A stretch of 64,000 nt of DNA from Glossina fuscipes. Its lineage: Eukaryota > Arthropoda > Insecta > Diptera > Glossinidae. Positions within the stretch are counted from its first letter, which is position 1. The number at the start of each line of letters is the position of its first letter. The stretch is taken from positions 23,162,088-23,226,087 of the forward strand of contig NW_023998415.1 in NCBI RefSeq assembly GCF_014805625.2, written 5' to 3'. A program made the position numbers and the translations under genes. Below are positions 39,031 through 50,018 of the stretch, one piece after another. The notes under the pieces are model-generated. The model did not search any database. It was not told the origin of the DNA and saw only the letters and a list, made by a program, of their open reading frames with translations.

Positions 39031-40374
39031 AAATTGCATACATATGTATATTCAAACGATCATATAAACCCTAAGAAAGAAAAGAGAAAAAGAAAGGTAA
39101 GAATAAGAAAACAACAAGAAAAAATTTCAGATTCAGAAAATCCAAAGTCACCTATTGAATGCTTATTTTTATAGCGAGCAAAGTTTGCTCAAGCATCGAA
39201 GACCCTCATAGAATATATACATATATATATACTTATATAACGACTGCAAAAATAAATTCGAGTTTAAGTAGCAAAGCCACTTACCCACTCTCTTAACAGA
39301 GCTCTGTTAAGTGGTTACGATCAAAATATGGTTGGGTTTGGCGGCATACTGTTTCTAAACTAGGAAACGTAGGATATTTCTGTGAACGATTCGTGCATCT
39401 ACATGAAATTGCCTTTCAAGCAAGCTAAACCGATTCGAATGCTGTTTTCCGTAACTATTTTTAACAAATTTTCTAGAATTTAATTTGTATGCAGAAAGCA
39501 ACTATCGAAAGTAGGTGAAACTTGAGACTCTAGTCTATGGCCAAACCAGAGAATTCCATCTAACTAGTAATCAGATTAAAGCGACAATCACTAAGTATTT
39601 CTTAGTACTCTATTTGTATTTTACATCATATTCGTTACAGTGCATCCATCATGTCAAGACTTAAGGCAGTAAAAAGAAATTTTGAACTCTAACCCAAGTG
39701 TTCTGGAAATGTACCTGTGTTAAAGGAATACCTGCATCTCAGTGCTCTCATCCCGATTATACTTATAGATCTAATCCTTAAGAAGTGTTTATGTTCGTTT
39801 AGAAGTGTCTTCAAGCACAAACATTTTGGTGTAGCTTTACTGACACGACCGTTGGATAGGAGGGTGAAAGCGACTTGCAAGATGTCAATGCTAGTGCCAA
39901 GAAATTGAAACAAACTTTGCCTTACATTTTTTTTCAAATCTTTCATTAAATCGAAAATCAACGTAATAGGGACTAAAATTAAAGTATTTCACCTAAAGTT
40001 TGAACGCCAAAATTGCAAAGCCTTTAATTTTAATCTTTAGTTTCTCTTATATGTTCCCTTAAGTAAGGTCCCGTAGACGGTATTCAAAAAGATGGCTAGT
40101 CGAATTGCTAATCGTATTGCAGATACCTGAAACTTTTCAGGTACTTCTCGGATTACCTTGAAAGTTCAATTGCTTCTTCAAGATAAGTTTAATCTTCTGG
40201 CGTAAAGTGGAATCAATCGATTCTACGTAGAATTATTTCAAAAAAACTTACTTACATATATGTGTATATGATGATGACTGTTTGTTCTTTTATCCATATT
40301 TTGTAAAAACATTGAGACATTGAGCTGATAGAAGCCGTAAAAAAAAAGGATGAGCTATAAGCCATTTTTCAGTC
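39031..40374. other. noncoding DNA, no gene seen
   Basis: TAGCAGAG-type inverted sequence around 39295-39312 (TTAACAGAGCTCTGTTAA is a perfect 18-bp palindrome). The 39961-39689 minus frame (90 codons) is unidentified and probably accidental. Confidence 0.5.
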
Positions 40375-40665
40375 ATAATAAACATTGAGTTCAACTGAAT
40401 TGCGGTCCACTATTGAATGACCTGCACCCCTCCCTTTGATACAGTTTTTCATGTAACGACATTTTAAAATTATACTTTGTATTGAGAGTGATCGAAGAAG
40501 TGATCTGATTCGAATCATTTTCAATAGCGTTCGTCCTTGGGCCCAAACGTGTCGGTGTACCAAAATTTTGAAAACATCCCGAAAATTGCGACATGTAGGT
40601 GGGACACAAAGGCCAAGGGCAGACATGCAAACTTTAATTAAATTGAAAAGTAAGCCAGAATCGAT
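40375..40665 (-). repeat. dispersed fly repeat, copy 8
   Basis: The reverse complement carries AATTTTCGGGATGTTTTCAA, TTTGGTACACCGACACGTTT, GGGCCCAAGGACGAACGCTA and ACTTCTTCGATCACTC, the central blocks shared with copies 1, 4 and 5. Open frames here are accidental. Confidence 0.7.
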
Positions 40666-42068
40666 CGGTATAATAGAAAATAGATCTATGTTAAGTCCAA
40701 TACCAGAACGGAACAGAACGTTGGAATTAACAACAAGCGACCGATTCCCTTATATCTGTTTTACTATTGAAGAAGTTTGGCTCGAATTTAATTGATTTAA
40801 TATCGCTATGGGCGTCTTGGTTTGCTTTGAACGATTTGAAGATTCTCCTTGCGAGTCTTGTTGAAAGTTTTCCCACTTTTAGGACAATCGGCTTGATTAA
40901 CCTGAGATATACATAGATTTCTTATGCATAGAGCAAGAATTCAATTAAAAGATTTCTTATCAAATATTTTGTCAAATAAATTATTTTAACAATGTAATTA
41001 ATTACATAAACTATTTTCGTTGTAAAGCGAATGAAATTTTTTCAGTACAATATAATAACTTTTTAAGAGTTATTCCAATTTCAATTTTTTAATTTTTAAC
41101 ATTTCCGATTAAATGGATAACTTTCTTTGCATTATATTATTATACAAAATTTATCCAAAATGTGAAAGTGTGCGTATAACTCTACTCTAGGAATAAGAAC
41201 TCTAAGAACTAAAATTTTTTATCAACATATGTATGAATGCTTGTTTGTGCATGTATGTTTGTTCGTTTACTGCAGAAGATTTGTAGTAGAATTAAGTTTT
41301 GCAAATGTGATAATGAAATGCATTCGCATTAACATGTATTACCCCTTAGCACGATGCATTAACAAGTTTTTGTAAAAGTCTGTTATACTAGCAAGAGATA
41401 AGATATTAACAGATACGCTCACAAGTGCCATATAAATTTACTATTATTTTCTACTTTCATATCCACAGCTGAAAGTTGTGCGTATATTAAGAATACGCTT
41501 CAAAGAGTCCCGCGAGTTTATCTATATATATATATATATATGTCTATATATATATATATATATTGTGGATTGGTTTGGTTTCTTTGATTTGTCTCGTCCG
41601 TCCATCGTTAGCCTATCAAGTACAAATATTCTTACTTAATGACCATAGATCAAAATTTAAAAATGGGCACGTCTTGCCGACCAAAGGTGAGCATATGATA
41701 ATCCATAGCAATCATACGTCAATTGTCAAATTCACGAAAAATCTTTACTTTATAACTGATAACTTTAGTACAAGAATCGTCCCATGATCTTCGTAGGCAA
41801 ACACACTTGCGCAAGAGATAGAATACTTCAACTTAAGCGAAGACTTATAAGACATATTGAACGAAACTATGCGAAGCCTATAGTTTTTCGGATTACGCAC
41901 CATATAAACGTTTTATAATTTTTATACATTAGTTGTAAGGTGATGGGTGTATCAGAGATTCGCCTCAATTTTCTTATTGGTTTTATTTATTTATTTATTT
42001 TTTTTTGTACTATACCGCACTCTGCCTAGTGATAACAGTTCTAAAATCACTTTTAATGCAAGAACTTT

Positions 42069-42112
<44 letters not shown>

Positions 42113-42713
42113 AGATGAGTACATCCTGGTGCAAGAAGAGAACGAGCGGAGAAAAGTTGAATATGTATAAGGTTTCCATATTCTCCAAAAATATTTAAGA
42201 AAAGTTCAAGAAATGAGTAGACGCGTATTCTTCTCGTATGTATGCGTGCTAGTGCGTTCGTTGTATGTATATGATTGTAACCTACATATAAAGTGCAATT
42301 GTTTAGTTTTGAAAACTACAATTGGTTAACAGATTTTCAGATATTCGTTAGCAGTTTTATTTCCATGTTTTGTTTTTTCTCTTTTTGATTTTATTTTTGT
42401 CTTTCTCAGTGAAAACTTTATTTTTCTCGTACTAGAAGAACACATCAAAAATGCATGGTGTGGCGTGGTACAGTAGATACATTATATACAGTCAAGGATA
42501 CCCAAACAGCACACACTTTGCAATAAGAATAAACATAAGTATTTCTGACAGGACCTGCCATGCCTAGGGTGATTTTATCTCTGTCAAAGCAAGAGTTTTT
42601 CTTCTTCTTTCTTTCTTTCTTTCTTTCTTTATATTTACTAATAAAACTATTTAAAATTAAATAGTGCAATAAATACATTTTCCTATAAGACTGTTGTTTA
42701 TAAAGCTGCTATA
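40666..42713. other. AT-rich noncoding DNA
   Basis: Paired TA repeats (41523-41541 and 41545-41563), a T37 run (42071-42107) and a CTTT repeat (42605-42630). The 74-codon frame at 41563 starts with TTG, not ATG. No gene seen. Confidence 0.55.
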
Positions 42714-43629
42714 CGAATCAATTAAAGATAAAAGGAGCAAAGTTGAAGCGTATCTGATTTAGAAATCTCGTCTATATCTTTTTGTGCTAATCGCATTTTT
42801 ATTTTATCCCCTTCAAAGTAATCCCTCTTAGATAAAATGCACTTGGAGTAGCGCTTTCTCCAATCCTCGAAGTACTGCCGATATGGGCTCTTTGGTGTGG
42901 CCGTTGAGCTCTTCCAGCGATGCGATCTCTATTTACTTAATCGTGGCAAAACTTCGTCCTTTCGTGGGTGCTTTCACTTTTGTGAACAGCGAAAAGTCGC
43001 AGGGGGCTAAGTGCCGCACGAATATGGTGGCTGAAGCGTGATAACGAACAAGCAAAGTCAAAATTTATCAATTTTGCTATCATTTGTTTCACGCCCAAAA
43101 TATCGAAAAAAATTGCATGGCATGAATCAATCGAGGCACCCTCTGGAACTTCTTTAATAATGATTCGACGATTCTCCACTGCTTCAAAGTTTTCATCGAT
43201 TGTGGACGCGTTGGGACGTCCAAGATGGCCACCATCATTAACATTTTCAAGACCTTCTGCAGCGATCTTGTACCACTTATAAACATTTTGCATGCTCGGA
43301 GTAGACTTGCCGAATGGCACAGTCAACATTTTAAATGAGTTGGAGCGTTTAATTTTATTTTTTACACAAAATGTAATACAAAGTCGTTGAAGCACTTTTT
43401 TCGAAAGCAGAAAATCACCAAACACACACCCCAAACACGTCTAACCTTTATATCTGTCAAAAAAACCAAAAACTAAAATTGCGAAATGGTTGACAATGTC
43501 AACATATGTTGAGAACATGTGCACCAACATAACACAAAAAAAAAAAAAAAAAAAAGATTCGAAAATCGAATGTACATAACCCATGAAACCTGAAGCCATT
43601 TTCTTTTCTTTTTTTTTTAACACACCTCG
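42714..43629 (-). mobile_element. internally deleted, decayed mariner element
   Basis: The right end is marked on the minus strand by TA followed by CGAGGTGTGTT (43619-43629), a terminal sequence common in one large insect mariner group. A leader follows, then transposase fragments (next entry). The left end is uncertain: TACGAATCAATTAA at 42712 loosely resembles the same terminal repeat. The likely span of about 0.9 kb against 1.3 kb for a complete element fits loss of the catalytic middle. Confidence 0.6.
42780..43434 (-). pseudogene. mariner transposase remnant, N- and C-terminal parts only
   Basis: The minus strand gives a helix-turn-helix half (about 43400-43060): LCITFCVKNKIKRSNSFKML, VYKWYK, ENVNDGGHLGRPNAST-DEN, RRIIIKEV and a segment ending ILGVKQMIAKLINFD. 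These line up with the N-terminal third of the mariner group whose members read FCVKNGIK, VYEWYK and GRPSTSTTDEN. The sequence then jumps, in another frame, to the family's C-terminus: LAPCDFSLF (third catalytic Asp), KGRSFATIK and, after a further frameshift, YFEDWRKRYSKCILSKRDYF-EGDKI (to about 42800). The segments carrying the first two catalytic Asp are missing. The copy is inactive, with at least two frameshifts and several stops. Confidence 0.8.
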
Positions 43630-44643
43630 TATTTGAAAGTGAGAATACGTTTCTTTTTAAGATTTTTTATAAACGTCTTAACAGATCTTGATGTTCATTC
43701 TTATAGTGAAGTGTGCGCTATTTATGTGCACATGGCTGTAAGCCAAGCTAGTTACGTTTCCTCGCAATTTCTTTTTAAGGATAGTAAGAGGAGCGTTGCA
43801 TTTTTAAATGTTACATAATTCATTGTAATGGCAAAAAGTAATCCTATTGCACACAAACAAGACAATTCGCATATACAATATAATCGATTCTTATATCTAC
43901 TACACGTCTACTGCTAATTCCTTTCTCTGTCGATCCTATTGTTTGCTCGCAAAGGCAAATGCATTTTGACTTAACCTGCGGCTAAGTACAATATATCGGG
44001 TAACCGAATTTGTTATTGTCCACAACGTCCACATATCCAAACAGTAAAACTTAGCGTATTTGCACGTTTTCACCTTTTTTGTATTAATTTGGTCACTTAA
44101 AGGCTCTTACAAACAATATTGGTGGTGGATCCATAAAATCGTTTACGAATAAAGATTTAATTGCGATGTAGTTGTGAATAATCCTTTTTTTTCATGATTT
44201 CTTAAACAGTTTATTAAAGTTTCATAATAATATTAATTAGATCTCAGATCTAAGCTTCTATATGCCTAAAATAACTGAATAAGAAAATATGCAAAGAGTT
44301 TTTTGTTGTCTGAATCTAAAAAATTGTTTATGATTGTTGTAAAAAAGTGAAATGAAAACTTTGTCTACTTCTTCACAGAAAATGTTTGAGAATCCTGAGA
44401 AAATTGTGGCCGAAAAATAAAAAAAAATAAAAAAAAAAAAAAAACGAGCCTTTATATTATAATAGTTTTGTTTATATCCGGTTTTCCAAGATTATTTCAT
44501 AAAATCATTTTATTGCTGTTGTCAACTTAAACAATTTGGCTAATCATTGTTGCGATGTCTCGTTAGACTAGATTCAAATTAAAAATGCATTATTATTAAA
44601 TGAACGTAAAAAGATGATAAAATTTTTATTATTAATATTATTG
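43630..44643. other. noncoding DNA between mariner and dally exon 1
   Basis: Beginning of the inferred first intron on the minus strand. An A-rich run at 44415-44443. No feature recognised. Confidence 0.5.
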
Positions 44644-44652
44644 TTTTACCTT
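44644..44652 (-). promoter_or_regulatory. dally: Splice donor ending dally exon 1
   Basis: Reading the minus strand, AAG/GTAAAA joins the end of the conserved glypican sequence (FDEKG) to intron. Homology to Dally stops exactly here, and the frame beyond becomes low-complexity Ile/Lys-rich sequence. Phase 1 junction. Confidence 0.8.
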
Positions 44653-45070
44653 TTTCATCGAAATTTCCTGACAATTTAATGTCAATCGATTCGAAAACCT
44701 TTCGTACATCATTACAATAACTTGTATTCTGTATTGTGGGCTTTGTAAGAGAATCTCGTTGCAAACGTCGCCGACTGTGACTGCGTTGTGCGCTATAATG
44801 ATGCTCTGGATTGTGATGGTAATAATGCTGAAGATGTAGAGCATCTGCCGTTTGGTCCTTGACTGAATCGACAGCATAAGTTTTGGCAGACATGCAGGGT
44901 AACGGCAACTGAATGAACTGAGCAATCAAACAAAACGAGGCCAAAAGCACACAAAAGTTTTTAAATGTTCTTGATGCTTTAAAGATGGTGGTAGGGATAG
45001 TAGTGGTGATGGTGGTTGTGGTAGTGACGTGAACGATAGCGGTTGCAGAATTGTGCTTGAGAGAGGCCAT
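44650..45070 (-). CDS. dally: Dally-like glypican, first coding exon (partial gene)
   Basis: Glypicans are GPI-anchored heparan sulfate proteoglycans; Dally shapes Dpp, Wg and Hh signalling at the fly cell surface. This exon encodes 140 residues plus one base. Seen: ATG with A at -3 and G at +4; a Thr-rich N-terminal extension (residues 16-28); a hydrophobic signal-peptide core (about 40-54); a His-rich stretch (79-92); RRRLQRDS (100-107); the first core Cys (C119); then FESIDIK-SG---EKG (127-141). From family knowledge, Drosophila Dally has the same order, including RRRLQRDS and FESIDIKSSG. The frame breaks at AAAAG/GTAAAA, a good donor, leaving phase 1. The track continues to 44579 only by reading into the intron. 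The extension before the signal peptide (about 35 residues) looks long. No other dally exon was found here. Dally-like (dlp) is the alternative, but the shared motifs favour dally. Confidence 0.86.
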
Positions 45071-47000
45071 TGTGTAAAGATATGTATGGAATTTTTCAAA
45101 TAAAACGCAAACTTGATCTTTGAACTTCGATTTTATTTTTTTTCTAGTTTTAATTTTTTTTTTTTTTTTTGTTTTTTTTTACTTTTTTTCTCTTTTTTTT
45201 TTTGTTTTTTTTTTTTTTTTTGTACACAACCACTTGTTCGGTGAAACGAAGAAAATAAACTTAAGAACCGGTTCGTTTTTCTAAGCAAATATTTTTAGGA
45301 GGTTTTCGAAAATAGTTTTGAAGGTTTGAGAATTTTTCAACAATAAATCTTACATGTATTTTTTAATTTAAGTTTAAAAAAAAAAAAAAAAACACTTTTT
45401 TCGACTTTGTGGCTTTCTATTTTGCAAAAATTGTGCGTTAAGTCATTTTTAGGCTTTTGATGCTTTTCCAGTTCGATTTAAAAAGCCGTTAAAGTTACTT
45501 TTCTTATGCGGTTTGTCGCCGTTAAGTTCCCTCTAAAATAATTATATTAGAGAAAACAGCTGTTCTTGTGGCCGCATTTTAAAAATAAATGTTTCCTCGA
45601 TGTTGTTGTAGTTTTCTACGCTTATCTATTATTTCTTCGTTTATTTTTAACTTTAACCGGCTGTTTTGTGATGATTACCCTTTACGTTACAAAAAAAAAA
45701 AAAACAAAAAACAAAAATAATAAATAAATAAATAAATAAAACGAATGATTTTTTTTTTTTTTTTTTATTATTATTTCACTACGCTTTGTTTCACTGAACG
45801 GACCACGAGGCCATTCACATGTACGTTTATACTCGTTCAACAAGCACACACACAACCCTATGAAAACACTTTAGCAAATACATCGATTGAAATGGAAATA
45901 TAAAGAAAAGAAATTTGCGAGAGATATACTTGTGTATGTTGCTTAAATCTCAACATTGACGACAATAATAACAGTCACGAAAACGATATTAGCAGCAGTA
46001 GCAGTAATTCTAAACAATAGCAGTGCAGTGGTAACGTTTTAGTTCGTTTAGTTTTGTTACTGTTCTGTGTTCGAGCCAGTCACTGAATTAGACATTCATG
46101 CGTAGTTAGATTGTTGGTGTTGTTCTTGTTTCTTTTTTGTGTGATTATTACAATGATTTTATGAGCATTTTTTTTTTTTTTTTTTCACTTTGTTTGGTAG
46201 TTACGCAGGTAGCATGCGAGCGGCTGATATTTGTAACTTATTGAGTCAGTTTAGGTCTTCGTGTCTCCCGTCTGAGGTTAAATGTATGTTTGCGTCAGTG
46301 TATCCGAAAAGTAGCATGAGTTATGCTACTCTCTCAAGGTTTGTTAAAATTGGTTTTAAAAATTTATTGAAAATAAATCTCTAAAATACTTTTTCAAGAT
46401 GTCTTGTCTTTTCGTATATTGATGAATCTGCTTGTTAGATAAAACAGAGGTAGACTTTATTTTTTTTATTTCTGCGAAACTTCGCATTACATCAAATTAT
46501 GACATAATCAGGGTACACTGTGTAATGGCTTAATAATTACAATTTTTATTAATTTTATGTTTAGAATTTTGTTTTTTACTAAAAATTTTATTTATTTATT
46601 CACTTTTTCACACCTTAACACAACTGGCACGCGCTAAACACATCCGCACGCTTTGAGTAATCTGAAAAAACTGAGAAATCATTTGCAGTCATTGGTATTA
46701 CCAGCACTCTCTCACCCTTTTTTCTCTTTCTCTTCGTTCTGTCTCTCACTCGCTCTCCTTCTATTTCTCTTTCTCTTTCTTTCAAGCCTCGAACCAACTC
46801 AAGCGGATTGGATTGTGTTTGAAAGCATTTACATCCACACGAGTAATTTGCCTACTTACTAGGAATTCTTAGGCATGCTCGCAATTTTGTCAATGCCTTC
46901 ATTCATTTGTCTATACAACACATAACAACAGCACATAATGGTCGTGGAAATAGATAGGCAGACTTATATATCGGTTTGCTCGGTTTGGATTCTAAATCAT
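45071..47000 (-). promoter_or_regulatory. dally 5' leader and proximal upstream region
   Basis: Directly upstream of the dally start codon. It holds very long A/T runs (about 45156-45222, 45375-45392, 45751-45766 and 46170-46185), an AATA repeat near 45719-45740, CAA/CAG-type triplets near 45960-46030, and a GAGA-rich tract at 46706-46788. No clear TATA box or initiator could be assigned, so the transcription start is unknown. No competing coding frame is convincing. Confidence 0.4.
46706..46788 (-). promoter_or_regulatory. GAGA-rich tract upstream of dally
   Basis: The plus strand is almost pure pyrimidine (CTCTCT, TTTCTC). The minus strand, in dally orientation, carries repeated GAGAG and GAGCGAG-type motifs, about 1.7 kb upstream of the start codon. 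Such tracts are typical binding targets of GAGA factor in fly promoters, but a plain microsatellite would look the same. Confidence 0.3.
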
Positions 47001-49549
47001 TTGCTATAACTAACCTATCCTTACCTAAAGTACATTTTTGATACATAATATGGTTGCGTTGGAACTCTTATTTATGTATGTGCCGTAGTATTTGTTGGTG
47101 TTGCTTTTTTTGTTTTTTTTTCTTTGTAGTGCGTTATATCCGCTTAAATATCACATCGCTCCTTAGTGCAGTTGCAGCATTTAACGCCACTTTTCACCTC
47201 AATTAGCACATTATTCTCTAGTCTAACATAATTTCTGCGTTTCTGAGTTAGTCAGCCAAGACGTCTGTTTAGTGTTTTAAATTATTTGTTTATATATCAT
47301 GTAGGATATTCGGTACATACACACAGTTATATTAAGAATATTTCACGCCTGTAATACTAATAAAGAGATTTTAACAGCAGGGATTATCTCTTTAAGAAAC
47401 TAGAAAAACTTTTATTTATTCACAGCAATAGGCTGAGTAACCGATAGATCGAAATTGTGAGAAATACTTAGAAAATAACAAAAAAAAAAAAAAAAAATTT
47501 CCATTATTAGCAAACATCGGTTTAATAATTCGTTTAATAGGAGAGTAACACAAAGTTATGGAAGAAGGAAGCGTTTTGGAATACAAAACAAAAAAACAAA
47601 AAAAAAAAAAAAGAAAAGGAAAACAATATTAAGAATCTACAAATTCCCCACCTTTTACAGCTAAGGGGTATATCATAAACGTGCGATTGGGAAAGCATAA
47701 GGCTAATGGGTACCTAATACAAACATATATGAATTAAAATACATTTAAAATGCGTATATAGGGTAAGAAGTTATTGTAAGTTAAGAGATAGTATCGGGAA
47801 ATATCATTCCGGTTTTGTTTTTTTTTTTTTTTGGTTAGGGCCAATACTTCGAAGAATGTCTCTTATTCGTGTAGCACGGTGACGGCCAGTAAGAGGTGAG
47901 GAAAGAGAAAGAGATCGAAAATTCTACTTACCTCCTCTTTTAAGATAGCGAATCGGCGCGCTATAATGGATATATATTCTAAGTGAATGGAAGGCTGGGG
48001 CGATTTATTTTTCGTGGTAGATGAAATGATGGCGACAAATGGGAAGCGAGATTTTAATATGCTGAAGACAATCTCTGTTGCCAAAACTCGTCCTGGTGAC
48101 ACGAATGTATAGATCTATCTTTAAAGATGGTATAGTTTGTGTTGGTTTTGGTCCTTTGCTTCTTTAATCCAACCGCTTTCCGTCTTTTGTGGTGGTGCAG
48201 GTGTGAGTTACGAAATTATTAAGGAGAAAATGTGAAGGTCTACAGTCCGCTTTGAAGCATGTATATCCAGACATATTCAGCAACATCCAGCACCATTGAG
48301 CAATTACATTATATTGCCTACGAACTTATGCTTGGAATGAGGCTGTATGAGGCCACACGTCTTTTGGAGATCTACTGCAAAGTACTCGTTATTCCCCTAA
48401 CGGGCCGGACGGCGTTAACAACTCAGTATCGCAGTGTTATGCGCGTGTCGTCTTTGCTATGTAGCGCGATCAGATGCAGGTTGCAGGAGAAACGTACGCG
48501 CAACTTATCAAAATTAACAGCTTGGAATCTACTCTAAAAGTATCTACTTGTACTTCTCCAGCTTTTGCCGGTCAAGGCCAATGTAAACGTAATATGAATC
48601 GAAGTAAGTGACACTAACTGGCAATAAATGACATTTTTTGCAATCTCTATAGATTGGCTTGAGACGGTGACGATTTTATTATTATCTTTCTTGTGTGCAC
48701 ATACCTACCTACTGGTAAAGAGTTAAACATCCCTGAGAAATATTAAGTAAAATAATAATCAAAGCTTCATATAATTGCAGCTTATTACAACGAGTCTCTG
48801 CTTATGTACATTACCTAATTAATGCAAGGTAAAGCATCAATTAAACACCTGTAAGATGCATGTTAACAAACTTTATTTGAGTTAAGTGCTAGCTAGACTC
48901 AAAGCAGAAGGAAAAAAAAAAAATTAAAAAAATTAAAAAAAAAAAAACAGTGCTCTGAACTTACTTACTGAACGTGCTATATGTATGCATTATCGTGCAA
49001 TGTGTTGGCTATAAATAATGAAACAGCTTTTATCTCGTCTTGAGCAACAACAATTGCGCTAGCATTCGGTTAGAAATTCAAATTGCATTCAATGCTCTAT
49101 TACTTAGAACTACGAGTCGAGTGTACGTGTTAAACACATGCGAAAGCATTATATTATAGGAATAAACACTTGCTCTAGACAGGATATTCAGTGTAAAGTG
49201 ATTATGCAGAAAAGAAAAGAAAACAAAAAAAAAAAAAAAAATAAAAATAAATAAACAAATAAATAAATAAAAATAAATAAATAAATAAGAAAATAAACAA
49301 AATTGAATGTAAGCGCGTAGCAATCATTTTGACTGCAATTGAAAAGTATGGACCAGAAACACGTAAGTTCTGTATAAAAGAAACGTAATCAGATTGAAAT
49401 ACACATCCGTTGTTACCACACAGCGATGAATTCGTCATAGATAGGATTCATAAGATATGTATGGAACGGACTGAAGAGGAAATCATGAAACGGCAAAACC
49501 GTATCTTTCTGGTTTACAATCAAAATAATTGCAAAATTTTTATACTTAC

Positions 49550-49586
<37 letters not shown>

Positions 49587-49820
49587 GTACTACTAAGGAT
49601 AGATTGATAGTGATGTTGATGATGACATAAGCAATGTTTGCATAAGAGGTTGTATTGATTATGTTTATTGTGAGAGTAACTTTCATTCATTATACGACTA
49701 CTTTATATATACGCACGTGTTAAGATACACTGAACGATTTGTTGTGCTTGTGCGTTTATAACGATGATTTGATTGCTTTTCATTCAGGCATGTGTGCATT
49801 CGCATGCCGCGAGGAATGCA

Positions 49821-49851
<31 letters not shown>

Positions 49852-49977
49852 GATAAGATCTCTAAAAATAACATCATATGATATGCTGAATGTCTTTTTT
49901 TCTTTCTTTCATTTTGTTTTTTTCTTTTTCTTTTTCTGCTTTTTTTTTTTTTTTTTATCTTGATATTAATTAAAAAG

Positions 49978-50018
<41 letters not shown>

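Larger units (their letters stand above)
1..44649 (-). other. dally: dally intron 1, partial (inferred)
   Basis: Everything downstream of the exon 1 donor in the direction of transcription lies in this stretch, and no segment encoding the next conserved glypican sequence (Cys-rich, following EKG) was recognised. It is therefore inferred to be first intron, continuing past the window edge. It contains only transposon fossils, dispersed repeats, simple repeats and a few unexplained short frames, listed separately. A nested small gene cannot be excluded. Confidence 0.6.

Noticed and set aside
41563..41787. Frame with a signal-peptide-like start
   Set aside because: The first codon is TTG, directly downstream of a TA repeat, and there is no upstream start.
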